Assembly: GCA_947497905.1 (NCBI GenBank)
Contig: CANMIH010000006.1
Span: 18,467-82,466 of the forward strand
Direction: 5' to 3'
DNA from: an uncultured Pelagimonas sp.
Lineage (GTDB): Bacteria; Pseudomonadota; Alphaproteobacteria; Rhodobacterales; Rhodobacteraceae
Length of the DNA stretch: 64,000 nt
Within the stretch, counting starts at the first letter, position 1, and each line of letters begins with the position of its first letter. This document shows positions 35,506 through 43,633 of the stretch, one piece after another. The position numbers and the translations under genes are program-made. The notes under the pieces were generated by a model, which worked only from the letters and a program-made list of their open reading frames with translations, did no database searches and was not told where the DNA came from.

Positions 35506-36102
35506 TTAAAAAATACCGGTCCAGAAAAAGAACACGGCGGTTACCAAGAGGCCCAGCCAGACATAGCCCGCCAGCAGAAACAGGCCTTCGCGCAGGGTCA
35601 GTCCCGCGGCGATCAGGGTCATGCCAACTGCAATGATGGTGGTCGACATCGGGACGAGTGACAGTGGCGGCCATGTCAGCGCTGCGCAGGTGATTACGGC
35701 ATAGCCGATGTCTGCGAAGGGGCGATAGGCCAGAATGCGCAGGGCGCCGCTGCGACGACGATCAAGCCAGCGCGCGCTGCCTCCCAGCCAGTCCAGTGCC
35801 TTGTTCAGGGCTGAGGCCTTGACCTGACGCTTCATCAGGAACTGCGGTAGCCAGAGAGATTTGCGGCCCATGATGGCCTGCACGGCGGTCAGCACAATCA
35901 CAATCGAAAGCAGCGCTGGAAGAAAAGGGATCGACGACAGGGGCGACACCATCAGCACGCCGATTACCAAAAGCAGAGCAGGAAAACTCTGGGTGCCGAT
36001 GCGCGCCATCACGTCCTCGAGGGACAGGGCCTCGACACCGGGTTTGGCGCGGATCCGGTCCAGCAGATCCACCATGCCTTTGACTTCGTCTGGGACGCTC
36101 AT
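35506..36102 (-). CDS. ExoD-like exopolysaccharide-associated membrane protein
   Basis: 198 residues of the ExoD family: an N-terminal soluble helix pair (LLDRIRAKPGVEALSLEDVMARIGTQSFPALLLVIGVLMVSPL), then four to five membrane helices in the C-terminal half (SALLSIVIVLTAVQAIMG, LLVTAVFFFWTGIF). In Rhizobium ExoD affects exopolysaccharide synthesis and alkaline tolerance; its mechanism is unknown. The start overlaps the upstream epimerase stop by four bases (ATGA), so both are translated together. Convergent with dxs. Confidence 0.85.
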   Translation of the reverse strand: MSVPDEVKGMVDLLDRIRAKPGVEALSLEDVMARIGTQSFPALLLVIGVLMVSPLSSIPFLPALLSIVIVLTAVQAIMGRKSLWLPQFLMKRQVKASALNKALDWLGGSARWLDRRRSGALRILAYRPFADIGYAVITCAALTWPPLSLVPMSTTIIAVGMTLIAAGLTLREGLFLLAGYVWLGLLVTAVFFFWTGIF

Positions 36103-36962
36103 TCGTCTGCCGTTTCCTGCGCCAAGAGCGCTTTGAGGCCAACCCGGTAATCCGGATACTTAAGCTCGATCCCCAACTCTTCTTTCAGGCGTTTGTTCGA
36201 AACACGTTTGTTTTCCGAATAGAAACTGCGCGCCATCGGGGTCATCTCAACCTCGTCGATGGGCACGGCCGGAGGGACAGGCAGGTTCAAAAGCTCGGCC
36301 GCGAGCTGGATCACATCCTGTGGCGGGGCAGGTTCATCATCGCAGACGTTAAAAATGTCACCGGGTTCGGGCATCAACATTGAAGTGTGCAGCACCTGCG
36401 CAATGTCTTCGACGTGGACACGGGAAAACACCTGATCGGGTTTGATGATCCGGCGGGCGGTGCCATTGCGCACTTTGGCAAAGGGGCCACGTCCGGGGCC
36501 GTAGATGCCCGCAAGGCGGAAAATATGCAGCGGCAGATCCGGGATCGCCTGCCAGGCCTGTTCCGCGCGCAGCCGAGATTGCCCGCGTTTTGTGCTGGGG
36601 CGCAGCTCACAGTCTTCATCAATCCAGGCGCCGTCTTGATCCCCGTAGACACCGGTTGTCGAAAGGTAGCCAACCCACTCAAGGTCTTTTGCGCGCTCTG
36701 CCAGTGCGAGGCCGATAGCCTCTAGGCTGGGGTCGGCTGCATCTTTTGGGCCTGCGGACACCAGAACGTGGCTGACCTGAGACAATGCAAATTTAAGCAC
36801 ATCCGGGCGCCATGGCACGGGTGTGATGCCCTGTTCCGCCAAAGCAGAACAGCCCTCGGGAGTTCTGGCGGTTCCAAGGATCTGCCAGCCCGTTGGCAAA
36901 AGGCGATCTGCGAGGGCCGTGGCGCAGTAGCCGTGGCCGAGGGTCAAGAGTGTACCTGTCAT
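36099..36962 (-). CDS. NAD-dependent epimerase/dehydratase-like protein
   Basis: 287 residues of the extended SDR fold: TLLTLGHGYCATALA, a degenerate GxGxxG-type nucleotide loop, then VGYLSTTGVYGD, RLAGIYGPGRGP and a FSRVHVEDIAQVL segment. The usual YxxxK catalytic pair is replaced by GVYGD with a distal K, typical of the YeeZ-like atypical SDR branch, so catalysis may be altered. ATG 36962 chosen (no strong ribosome binding site); the frame is open to 37037. First gene of a two-gene unit with exoD-like. Confidence 0.82.
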   Translation of the reverse strand: MTGTLLTLGHGYCATALADRLLPTGWQILGTARTPEGCSALAEQGITPVPWRPDVLKFALSQVSHVLVSAGPKDAADPSLEAIGLALAERAKDLEWVGYLSTTGVYGDQDGAWIDEDCELRPSTKRGQSRLRAEQAWQAIPDLPLHIFRLAGIYGPGRGPFAKVRNGTARRIIKPDQVFSRVHVEDIAQVLHTSMLMPEPGDIFNVCDDEPAPPQDVIQLAAELLNLPVPPAVPIDEVEMTPMARSFYSENKRVSNKRLKEELGIELKYPDYRVGLKALLAQETADE

Positions 36963-37083
36963 AGGGCTATAGGTGGCCTGTGTTGTGTCCGGATGCAAGT
37001 CGGCGAAAGCAGGCCGATGCAAAACTATCTGCATCACGCGGAGGATGAGGCTTGTTAGGGTGACACAGCACAGGAGATTGGTG

Positions 37084-37557
37084 ATGTGGACACGGCGATT
37101 ATTTTGTCTGGGTGGGCTTTCAGTGATCGCCGCATGCGGTGGTGGCGATCCCGAACCAGTAGCGCGTGGGGAAGTGGGCGAACCCCCGCTTTATCCCAAT
37201 GAAACACCAGAGTTGCGGCGGCTGATCAACACCTGGGCGGATCACTATGAACTGCCACGGTCTCTGGTGCATCGGTTGGCCATTCGCGAAAGCACACATC
37301 GCCCCTGGGCGCGGAATGGGCCCTATTGGGGATTGCTCCAGATCTTGCCACAGACGGCGCGCACCATGGGGCATCGAGGATCTCCGGAAACCCTGCTGGA
37401 TGCTTCGACCAACCTGGAATTCGGTCTGAAATACCTGCGAGGGGCTTGGGTCGTGGCCGAAGGAGACCCGGATGCCGCCATCATGTGGTACGCGCGGGGC
37501 TATTATTACGAGGCCAAGCGCAAAGGGCTGTTACAAGAAACGGGGCTGAAATCTTAA
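37084..37557 (+). CDS. lytic transglycosylase lipoprotein
   Basis: 157 residues: signal peptide with lipobox (SVIAAC, lipidated Cys18), then an SLT domain with catalytic glutamate in RLAIRESTHRPWARNG, the YWGLLQILPQTARTMGHRG motif and NLEFGLKYLRGAW. It would cleave peptidoglycan glycan strands forming 1,6-anhydro ends, anchored at the outer membrane. ATG 37084 follows AGGAG; GTG 37081 is adjacent. It is divergent from the epimerase-like gene and 23 bp ahead of the methyltransferase gene. Confidence 0.88.
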   Translation: MWTRRLFCLGGLSVIAACGGGDPEPVARGEVGEPPLYPNETPELRRLINTWADHYELPRSLVHRLAIRESTHRPWARNGPYWGLLQILPQTARTMGHRGSPETLLDASTNLEFGLKYLRGAWVVAEGDPDAAIMWYARGYYYEAKRKGLLQETGLKS

Positions 37558-37579
37558 AATGCGGTGCTAAACTGGGCGT

Positions 37580-38197
37580 ATGCAGGATCTAGATAGCGCC
37601 TATAACCTTGATGGCCCGGATGAGAATCGGGAACTCTATGCCGCTTGGGCCAAGAGCTATGACGATGATTTCGCCCGTGAAATGGACTATCGGTTGCCGG
37701 ATCTTGTGGCGCAGCGTTTTGTGCACGCAGGCGGAGTAGGTCCGGTTCTTGACCTCGGCGCAGGAACGGGGCTTTGCGGAGCGGCGCTGGAAAACCTTGG
37801 TGTTGTTGGCATCGATGGGACGGATATCTCAGAAGAAATGCTGGACGTCGCCCAAGACAAACAGGTGTACGATAGCCTGTTCTGGGGCGATGTTCTTGCG
37901 CGGTTGCCGGTTGATGCCGGGCGGTACGGCGGGGCGGTCAGTTCAGGCACCTTTACCCATGGCCATGTGGGACCCTCAGCACTGACCGAGGTGCTGCGTG
38001 TTCTTGAGCATGGTGGATTGGCAGTGATCTCGGTCAATGCGAAACACTGGCACAATATGGCGTTTCAGGCGGCGTTTGATGAGCTTGGTTCGCAGGTGCA
38101 GGATCTCGAAATTGTCGAACAGCCAATCTACGGAGCAGGGGCTGATGGCGCACATGCGCAGGATACGGCCTTGATCGTGTCGTTCCGCAAACGCTAA
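37580..38197 (+). CDS. SAM-dependent methyltransferase
   Basis: 205-residue class I methyltransferase: LYAAWAKSYDDDF, motif I VLDLGAGTGLCG (SAM-binding Gly-rich loop), an acidic residue in GIDGTDISEEM, and post-motif TEVLRVLEHGGLAVISV. The substrate cannot be inferred; similar proteins methylate small molecules or quinone precursors. It follows the lytic transglycosylase gene by 23 bp. The stop lies in a CGCTAAAGCG palindrome shared with the convergent gene. Confidence 0.85.
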   Translation: MQDLDSAYNLDGPDENRELYAAWAKSYDDDFAREMDYRLPDLVAQRFVHAGGVGPVLDLGAGTGLCGAALENLGVVGIDGTDISEEMLDVAQDKQVYDSLFWGDVLARLPVDAGRYGGAVSSGTFTHGHVGPSALTEVLRVLEHGGLAVISVNAKHWHNMAFQAAFDELGSQVQDLEIVEQPIYGAGADGAHAQDTALIVSFRKR

Positions 38198-38613
38198 AGC
38201 GGGCGCGACGGAACCCAGGCATAGCCATCCGGGCAGAGAAGATAGGTCTCGCGCAGCCCATGCGGTTTATCCGTTGGGGGCTGAAGAAGGGTCATGCCAA
38301 AGGCCTCGGCACGTGCGGCGGCCAGATCAGGGTCAGTTTCATAAAGACGTAGCTCACAGCCCGCCCCTCGCGGTGGGTTTTCTGGCAATAGCCCCTGATA
38401 GGGATTGGCATGATAGGTGCCATCGGAGTGCAGCTGAAACATCGCTGTCCCATAGCGCATGATGGCAAAATCCGCGCTGACCCGAAAGGCTGTCATGTCA
38501 AAGACCTGTGACAGCATATCGGCCTGTGCCACGACATCCCGTACCAAGAGATTGATGCCCAGCCCGGTCAGGCTGGCTCCAAAATCGCTAGCGCTCACAT
38601 TTTCATAGTCCAT
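38194..38613 (-). CDS. VOC-superfamily protein
   Basis: 139 residues of the glyoxalase/bleomycin-resistance fold: GINLLVRDVVAQADMLSQVFDMTAFRVSADFAIMRYGTAMFQLH and a second betaalphabeta unit (CELRLYETDPDLAAARAEAFGMTLLQPPTDKPHGLRETYLLCPDGYAW). Metal-ligand pattern not certain; substrate unknown. ATG 38613 follows AGGAG at good spacing. Tail-to-tail four-base overlap with the methyltransferase gene, both stops within a palindrome. Confidence 0.8.
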   Translation of the reverse strand: MDYENVSASDFGASLTGLGINLLVRDVVAQADMLSQVFDMTAFRVSADFAIMRYGTAMFQLHSDGTYHANPYQGLLPENPPRGAGCELRLYETDPDLAAARAEAFGMTLLQPPTDKPHGLRETYLLCPDGYAWVPSRPL

Positions 38614-38691
38614 GGGCTCTCCTGATGCTCTCATCAGGTTGAACACCGGTCGATAAACTGTCAACGTCTCGACCAAAAGGATGGAGACCTC

Positions 38692-40176
38692 ATGCAGGAC
38701 CAGCTTGAAGAACTAGAAATTGTGACACCAAGCAGCCCCGAGGCCGAGAGCTTTTCTGATCCCGCGAAGGCGGTTGATCGTTTGTGCGCGCTGTATGACA
38801 CCGCAGCTGAGTTTTTGCGCGATACCTTTATGACCGCGATGGTCAAAGGGCACCCCGGGGTGCGGTGCCGGGCGTTTTACCCTGAGATCCGCATCACCAC
38901 GACAAGTTTTGCAAAAATCGACAGCCGCCTGAGCTTTGGGCATGTGACGTCGCCGGGCACCTATGCCGCGACGGTGACCCGCCCGAAAATGTTTCGTCAT
39001 TATCTGATGCAGCAGATCGAGCTGTTGATTGGCAACCATGGGGTTAAAATCCAGATTGGTTTGTCGGACACACCAATGCCGGTGCATTTCGCGGTGGCCA
39101 ACTTCCCCGACATCACCGTGCCACAGGATGGGGCGGGAGAATTTGTTCTGCGGGATGTCTTTGACGTGCCCGATCTGGAAACCACCAACGATGATATCGT
39201 CAATGGTGTGGTGGATCCGGCGCCGGGCGAGCCTTTGCCCCTCGCGCCCTTCACCGCGCAGCGCATTGACTATTCTCTGGCCCGTCTTGCCCATTACACA
39301 GCCACGGACCCGGGGCACTTTCAGAACCACGTGTTGTTTACCAACTACCAGTTCTACGTGTCCGAGTTCGAAGCCTATGCGCGAGAACAGCTCGCGCAGG
39401 CGGACAGTGGGTACACAAGCTTTGTCAGCACCGGCAATGCCGAGATCACCACAGCAGATGGGGTGTTGGAGGATCCAGGCCGGATGCCGCAAATGCCGAC
39501 CTATCATCTCAAACGTCCCAACGGCAGCGGGATCACCTTGGTCAACATTGGTGTGGGTCCGTCGAATGCGAAAACCGCAACTGACCACATCGCCGTTTTG
39601 CGGCCACATGCCTGGCTGATGGTGGGGCATTGCGCCGGATTGCGGAATTCGCAGAGCCTTGGGGATTTTGTTCTGGCTCACGCCTATCTGCGTGAGGACA
39701 AGGTGCTTGATGATGATCTGCCTGTCTGGGTGCCTGTACCCGCCTTGGCGGAAATTCAGGTGGCGCTGGAAGAGGCGGTTGCGGCGGAAACCGCTCTGGA
39801 TGGCTATGACCTGAAACGCATCATGCGGACGGGCACAGTGGCCACCGTGGATAACCGCAACTGGGAACTGCGTGAGCATTCCGGCCCAGTTCAGAGGCTG
39901 TCTCAGTCACGGGCAGTGGCCTTGGATATGGAATCCGCGACCATCGCCGCAAATGGATTCCGCTTCCGCGTGCCCTATGGCACTTTGCTCTGTGTTTCGG
40001 ACAAGCCGCTGCATGGTGAGCTTAAGCTTCCGGGCATGGCGTCGGATTTCTATAAGACGCAGGTCTCTCGCCATTTGCGCATCGGGATTCGAGCTATGGA
40101 AAAGCTGCGTGGCATGCCTTTGGAGCGCATTCATAGCCGGAAACTGCGCTCGTTTGAGGAAACGGCCTTTTTATAA
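38692..40176 (+). CDS. amn: AMP nucleosidase
   Basis: Hydrolyses AMP to adenine and ribose 5-phosphate, moderating adenylate pools. 494 residues, the standard length: an N-terminal AMP nucleosidase domain (LCALYDTAAEFLRDTFMTAMVKG) and a C-terminal phosphorylase-like fold (NIGVGPSNAKTATDHIAVLRPHAWLMVGHCAGLR, AVALDMESATIAANGFRFRVPYGTLLCVSDKPLHGELK). ATG 38692 follows GGAG. Divergent from the VOC gene and followed by hup. Confidence 0.95.
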   Translation: MQDQLEELEIVTPSSPEAESFSDPAKAVDRLCALYDTAAEFLRDTFMTAMVKGHPGVRCRAFYPEIRITTTSFAKIDSRLSFGHVTSPGTYAATVTRPKMFRHYLMQQIELLIGNHGVKIQIGLSDTPMPVHFAVANFPDITVPQDGAGEFVLRDVFDVPDLETTNDDIVNGVVDPAPGEPLPLAPFTAQRIDYSLARLAHYTATDPGHFQNHVLFTNYQFYVSEFEAYAREQLAQADSGYTSFVSTGNAEITTADGVLEDPGRMPQMPTYHLKRPNGSGITLVNIGVGPSNAKTATDHIAVLRPHAWLMVGHCAGLRNSQSLGDFVLAHAYLREDKVLDDDLPVWVPVPALAEIQVALEEAVAAETALDGYDLKRIMRTGTVATVDNRNWELREHSGPVQRLSQSRAVALDMESATIAANGFRFRVPYGTLLCVSDKPLHGELKLPGMASDFYKTQVSRHLRIGIRAMEKLRGMPLERIHSRKLRSFEETAFL

Positions 40177-40306
40177 GGCGAAAATCAGCCAATTTAGGCA
40201 CAGATTTTGAACCGATTGGTCCACTAATCATTGTGTTTTGCCGCTATATCCGGTTTTATCTCGGCCGATAGACCCAACAAGTGGGCAGTTAAGGAGACCA
40301 TAAAAA

Positions 40307-40594
40307 ATGGCGAAGCCGATGACCAAGACCCAGCTGGTGGCAGCACTGGCGGAAAAAATGGAAGCGGACAAAAAGGCCGCTGGCGTTGCACTGGACGCAC
40401 TGGTTGAGATCATCACCTCCGAAGTCTCGGAAGGTGGTGCTGTGACTCTGCCCGGTGTTGGCAAGATCTACTGCCGTGAACGCCCCGAGCGCATGGTGCG
40501 TAACCCTGCCACCGGTGAGCAGTTCAAAAAAGAAGCTGACAAGCAGGTTAAGATGACCATTGCGAAGGCGCTTAAAGACAGCGTGAACGGCTAA
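40307..40594 (+). CDS. hup: DNA-binding protein HU
   Basis: 95-residue histone-like protein that bends and compacts DNA. The HU core is clear: MTKTQLVAALAEKMEADKKAAGVALDALVEIITSEVSEGGAVTLPGVGKI, then RPERMVRNPATGEQFKKEADKQVKMTIAKALKDSV. Its N-terminal MAKPMTK extension is the common alphaproteobacterial form. ATG 40307 follows AAGGAGACC. Single gene with a terminator at 40621. Confidence 0.96.
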   Translation: MAKPMTKTQLVAALAEKMEADKKAAGVALDALVEIITSEVSEGGAVTLPGVGKIYCRERPERMVRNPATGEQFKKEADKQVKMTIAKALKDSVNG

Positions 40595-40620
40595 ATTGGT
40601 CTTTGGGTATTTGGTGTAAA

Positions 40621-40647
40621 GGGTCGCTTCTGCGGCCCTTGTTTTTT
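40621..40647 (+). terminator. hup terminator
   Basis: GGGTCGC-TTCT-GCGGCCC (one G-T pair) followed by TTGTTTTTT, 27 nt after the hup stop. Confidence 0.8.
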
Positions 40648-40682
40648 GGCGCTGCAAGCCCCAGTCACGCCAGTCCCGACTG

Positions 40683-40701
40683 TTTTCAGCTGAGCTGAAA
40701 A
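40683..40701. promoter_or_regulatory. TTTTCAGCT-G-AGCTGAAAA perfect palindrome
   Basis: A 9-1-9 palindrome directly beside the tpa terminator. It may add a second hairpin to the 3' end of tpa. Confidence 0.4.
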
Positions 40702-40702
40702 G

Positions 40703-40733
40703 AAAACAGCCGCTCCGAAAGGGGCGGCTGTTT
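40703..40733 (-). terminator. tpa terminator
   Basis: AAACAGCCGCTCC-GAAA-GGGGCGGCTGTTT (one mismatch). On the minus strand it follows the tpa stop by 23 nt and runs into TTTTC; it may work in both directions. Confidence 0.8.
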
Positions 40734-40756
40734 CTGATTTTAATCTGTGGTCGCGT

Positions 40757-42145
40757 TTACGCGAAGACACGTCCCAGAGCGCCATCAACGGCGGTGACGA
40801 TCTCGTCGATGTCGTCCTTCGAGGCGATCAGAGCGGGTGAGAAGCACAGGGTGTTGTTGTACCCGGGCAGCGAACGGTTGGTCGCGCCGATGATCACACC
40901 CTGGCCCATACAATCACCGACAACGGCCTGAACCAGTTTTTCGTCCATTGGTGTGCGTGCCTCAAGATCGCTGACAAGCTCGGCACCAAGGAACAGACCT
41001 TTGCCGCGCACCTGACCGATGACTTTGTGCTTGTCCTGAAGCTCGTTCAGACGCTCAAGCATGTAGTCGCCCATCGCTGTACAATTCGCCAGAAGACCTT
41101 CGTCTTCGATGATGCGCATGTTCTCAAGCGCAGCTGCCGGGCCAGCGGTACAGCCACCAAAGGTCGAGATGTCGCGGAAGTAGTTCAGCGGATCATCGGT
41201 GTTGTCTTTGAACATTTCAAAGACTTCTTCGGTTGTGGTCAGGCAGGCGATGGCCGCATAGCCCGAGGCAACACCTTTTGCCATGGTGACGAAGTCAGGT
41301 TTGATGCCGTAGTGCTGATAGCCAAACCATTCGCCTGTCCGGCCGACGCCACAGACAACTTCGTCGATGTGCAGCAGGATTTCGTACTTGGTGCAGATTT
41401 CCTGAACGCGCTGCCAGTAGCCTTCGGGCGGGGTGATAACACCACCACCGGCGGTTACGGGTTCAAGGCAGAGTGCGCCGATTGTATCGGGGCCTTCCTG
41501 CAAGATGACCTGTTCGATCTGATCGGCAGCCCATTCGCCATAGTTTTCAACCGGTGCGCCTTGTTCGGCGGCACGGTATTCAAGGCAGTGGGGGACACGG
41601 ACAAAGCCCGGCGTGTAGGGGCCGTACTGGGCGCCACGTTCGTCCTGACCACCTGCCGAGAGACAGGCAATGGTGGTGCCGTGATAGTCGCGATCACGGT
41701 AAAGGATCTTGTGCTTTTTGCCGCCGTATTTCTTGTGCGCGATCTGGCGCACCATCTTAAAGGCCTTCTCGTTCGCTTCCGATCCCGAGTTGCAATAATA
41801 GAGACGGGTTTGCCCGGGCATCTTTTCCAGAAGCTTCTCTGCGAAGAGAGAGCCGGGAATCGAACCAGCGGAGCCCGCGAAATAGGGCAGCTTCAGGATC
41901 TGATCGTGAACCGCCTTGGCAATAGATTCGCGGCCGTAGCCAACGTTGACTGTCCAGACGCCGCCGGACACAGCATCAAGATGCTCTTTGCCCTTTTGGT
42001 CCCAGACCCGCATGCCTTTGCCTTCGATAATGATCCGGGGATCATTTGTTTCCAAAGGCTTATGTTGTGTAAGGTGATGCCAGATATGTTTACGGTCGGT
42101 TTCGACCACGTGGCTCAGATCATTCTGCGAAAGAGTGCCGTCCAT
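40757..42145 (-). CDS. tpa: taurine:pyruvate aminotransferase
   Basis: Class III PLP aminotransferase transferring the taurine amino group to pyruvate to give sulfoacetaldehyde and alanine. 462 residues. The N-terminus (VVETDRKHIWHHLTQHKPLETNDPR) and long body (CNSGSEANEKAFKMVRQIAHKKYG, YRDRDYHGTTIACLSAGGQ, LHIDEVVCGVGRTGEWFGYQ, PLP lysine in TMAKGVASGY) fit Tpa of roseobacters. Divergent from tauABC, which supports taurine over beta-alanine or other omega-amino donors. GGGAG precedes the start. It ends in a GC-rich hairpin. Confidence 0.93.
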   Translation of the reverse strand: MDGTLSQNDLSHVVETDRKHIWHHLTQHKPLETNDPRIIIEGKGMRVWDQKGKEHLDAVSGGVWTVNVGYGRESIAKAVHDQILKLPYFAGSAGSIPGSLFAEKLLEKMPGQTRLYYCNSGSEANEKAFKMVRQIAHKKYGGKKHKILYRDRDYHGTTIACLSAGGQDERGAQYGPYTPGFVRVPHCLEYRAAEQGAPVENYGEWAADQIEQVILQEGPDTIGALCLEPVTAGGGVITPPEGYWQRVQEICTKYEILLHIDEVVCGVGRTGEWFGYQHYGIKPDFVTMAKGVASGYAAIACLTTTEEVFEMFKDNTDDPLNYFRDISTFGGCTAGPAAALENMRIIEDEGLLANCTAMGDYMLERLNELQDKHKVIGQVRGKGLFLGAELVSDLEARTPMDEKLVQAVVGDCMGQGVIIGATNRSLPGYNNTLCFSPALIASKDDIDEIVTAVDGALGRVFA

Positions 42146-42519
42146 TGGCTATGTCTCCCTATAACTTCGTGATGCGGTACTTGACCGGACTTTTGCACAA
42201 GAGCCGGAATTTCGGGCACTCAATAGGGCCAAGTCTGTGTGGGATGTAAGGCCAGAAATTTGTTTGAATCAATGGTAAAAAAATATGATCAAAAATAAAA
42301 CTCATTAAATTTCATGATGATAGAGCAAAAGCGACAGAATTGGCGCTTTCGGTTTATCAAACTGGACTTAGAGGTTCCCTCGAAAAAGCATTGATCCGAT
42401 ACGCTTTTTCCGGTCGGATCATAACTGAGCGCTGAAAACAGTGCCGGCCATTGCAACACCAGGTGACGCAATTGGAACGGCGGTTCGCAAAGAACCGCGA
42501 TCAACATGGGAGAATATAT
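42146..42519. other. divergent tpa/tauA regulatory region
   Basis: 374 bp without an ORF. The middle is AT-rich (42280-42320; a TATGAT-like -10 around 42288). It carries a TauR-type element CTGGACTTAG at 42362-42371 and a weaker CCGGACTTTT at 42185-42194. It presumably holds both promoters of the taurine genes. Confidence 0.6.
42362..42371 (+). promoter_or_regulatory. TauR-type half site
   Basis: CTGGACTTAG matches CTGGACYTAA, the direct-repeat unit reported for the MocR-like regulator TauR in Rhodobacter capsulatus, at 9 of 10 positions. It is about 150 bp upstream of tauA in the divergent region. The second, weaker copy lies 177 bp away, so the spacing does not match a tight direct repeat. 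Confidence 0.5.
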
Positions 42520-43518
42520 ATGACACTTAAATCTTGCCTAATGGGTGCGGCGGCCGGTCTGGCTCTGCTCAGCGGAACACAAGCGGCACAGGCTGAGGGT
42601 GAAATCACCGTCGCCTATTTCCTTGAGTGGCCGATGCCGTTCCAGTTCGCAAAAGCACAGGGTGCTTATGAAGAAGCGCTGGGCATGAAGGTCAACTGGG
42701 TCAGCTTCGACACAGGCACCGCGATGTCCGCAGCCATGGCGTCCGGCGATGTTCAGCTGGCCGTGAGCCAAGGGGTTCCACCCTTCGTTGTTGCCGCAAG
42801 CGCCGGTCAGGACCTTCAGGTTCTGGATGTCGCGGTAAGCTATGCTGAGAACGACAACTGTGTTGTGAACGCAAACCTTGAGATCGACAAAGAATCAGCA
42901 GGCGAGCTGACCGGTAAGAAAGTGGCTGTGCCGCTGGGGACCGCTGCGCACTTTGGTTTCCTCAAGCAGATGAGCCACTTTGGTGTAGACCTTGCATCGC
43001 TTGACGTTGTTGACATGGCGCCCCCAGATGGTGCGGCTGCTCTGGCACAGGGTTCGGTTGACATGGCCTGTGGCTGGGGTGGTTCGCTGCGCCGCATGAA
43101 AGAGCACGGCAACGTACTTCTGACCGGTGCGGAAAAAGAAGAGCTCGGCATTCTGGTGTTTGACGTGACTTCTGGTCCGGCCTCTTGGATTGCAGAAAAC
43201 TCGGACACCGTTGCGACCTTCCTTGAAGTGACCGCAAATGCCAACGCGATGTGGGCGGATGAGGCCAACCACGCGAAAATGCTGCCTGTGATCGCAGCAG
43301 ACGCAGGCATGGACGAGGACGCGACAGCAGCCACCATGGCGACCTTCTCGTTCCCGTCTGTTGACGAACAGCTGAGCGAGAAATGGCTCGGTGGTGGCGC
43401 GCAGGCCTTCATGAAAGGTGTCGCGGACGTCTTTGTAGAAGCCGGTTCCATCGATGCGGCGCAAGCCAGCTACGCGGATAACGTCAATGCAAGCCCCCTG
43501 GGCGAAGCAGGCAACTAA
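42520..43518 (+). CDS. tauA: taurine ABC transporter substrate-binding protein
   Basis: 332 residues with signal peptide (MTLKSCLMGAAAGLALLSGTQAAQA) and a NMT1/TauA-like fold: ITVAYFLEWPMPFQFAKAQGAYEEALGMKVNWVSFDTGTAMSAAMASGDVQLAVSQGVPPFVVAASAGQDL, and AVPLGTAAHFGFLKQMSHFGV. It captures taurine (or similar sulfonates) in the periplasm. ATG 42520 follows GGGAG at 7 nt. First gene of tauABC, divergent from tpa. Two intercistronic hairpins follow it. Confidence 0.92.
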   Translation: MTLKSCLMGAAAGLALLSGTQAAQAEGEITVAYFLEWPMPFQFAKAQGAYEEALGMKVNWVSFDTGTAMSAAMASGDVQLAVSQGVPPFVVAASAGQDLQVLDVAVSYAENDNCVVNANLEIDKESAGELTGKKVAVPLGTAAHFGFLKQMSHFGVDLASLDVVDMAPPDGAAALAQGSVDMACGWGGSLRRMKEHGNVLLTGAEKEELGILVFDVTSGPASWIAENSDTVATFLEVTANANAMWADEANHAKMLPVIAADAGMDEDATAATMATFSFPSVDEQLSEKWLGGGAQAFMKGVADVFVEAGSIDAAQASYADNVNASPLGEAGN

Positions 43519-43532
43519 AATCTTCTAAATTT

Positions 43533-43600
43533 CCCGAAGCGGTCTAACCGCTTCGGGACCATCCCTCTGGGTATACTGCAAGCGGCGTGTTTCGCTTGCA
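43533..43600 (+). promoter_or_regulatory. two intercistronic hairpins between tauA and tauB
   Basis: CCCGAAGCGG-TCTAA-CCGCTTCGGG (43533-43557) and TGCAAGCG-GCGTGTTT-CGCTTGCA (43577-43600) are perfect stems 20 nt apart without a U-tract. They likely protect the tauA messenger and lower tauBC expression. Confidence 0.65.
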
Positions 43601-43633
43601 AACGCCCTCCTTTTCCTCAGGAGACTGTACGCG

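Noticed and set aside
38713..39879. 388-residue minus-strand open frame opposite amn
   Set aside because: Antisense shadow of the AMP nucleosidase gene with no ribosome binding site or domain.
41027..42172. 381-residue plus-strand open frame opposite tpa
   Set aside because: Antisense shadow; the aminotransferase on the minus strand has all catalytic motifs.
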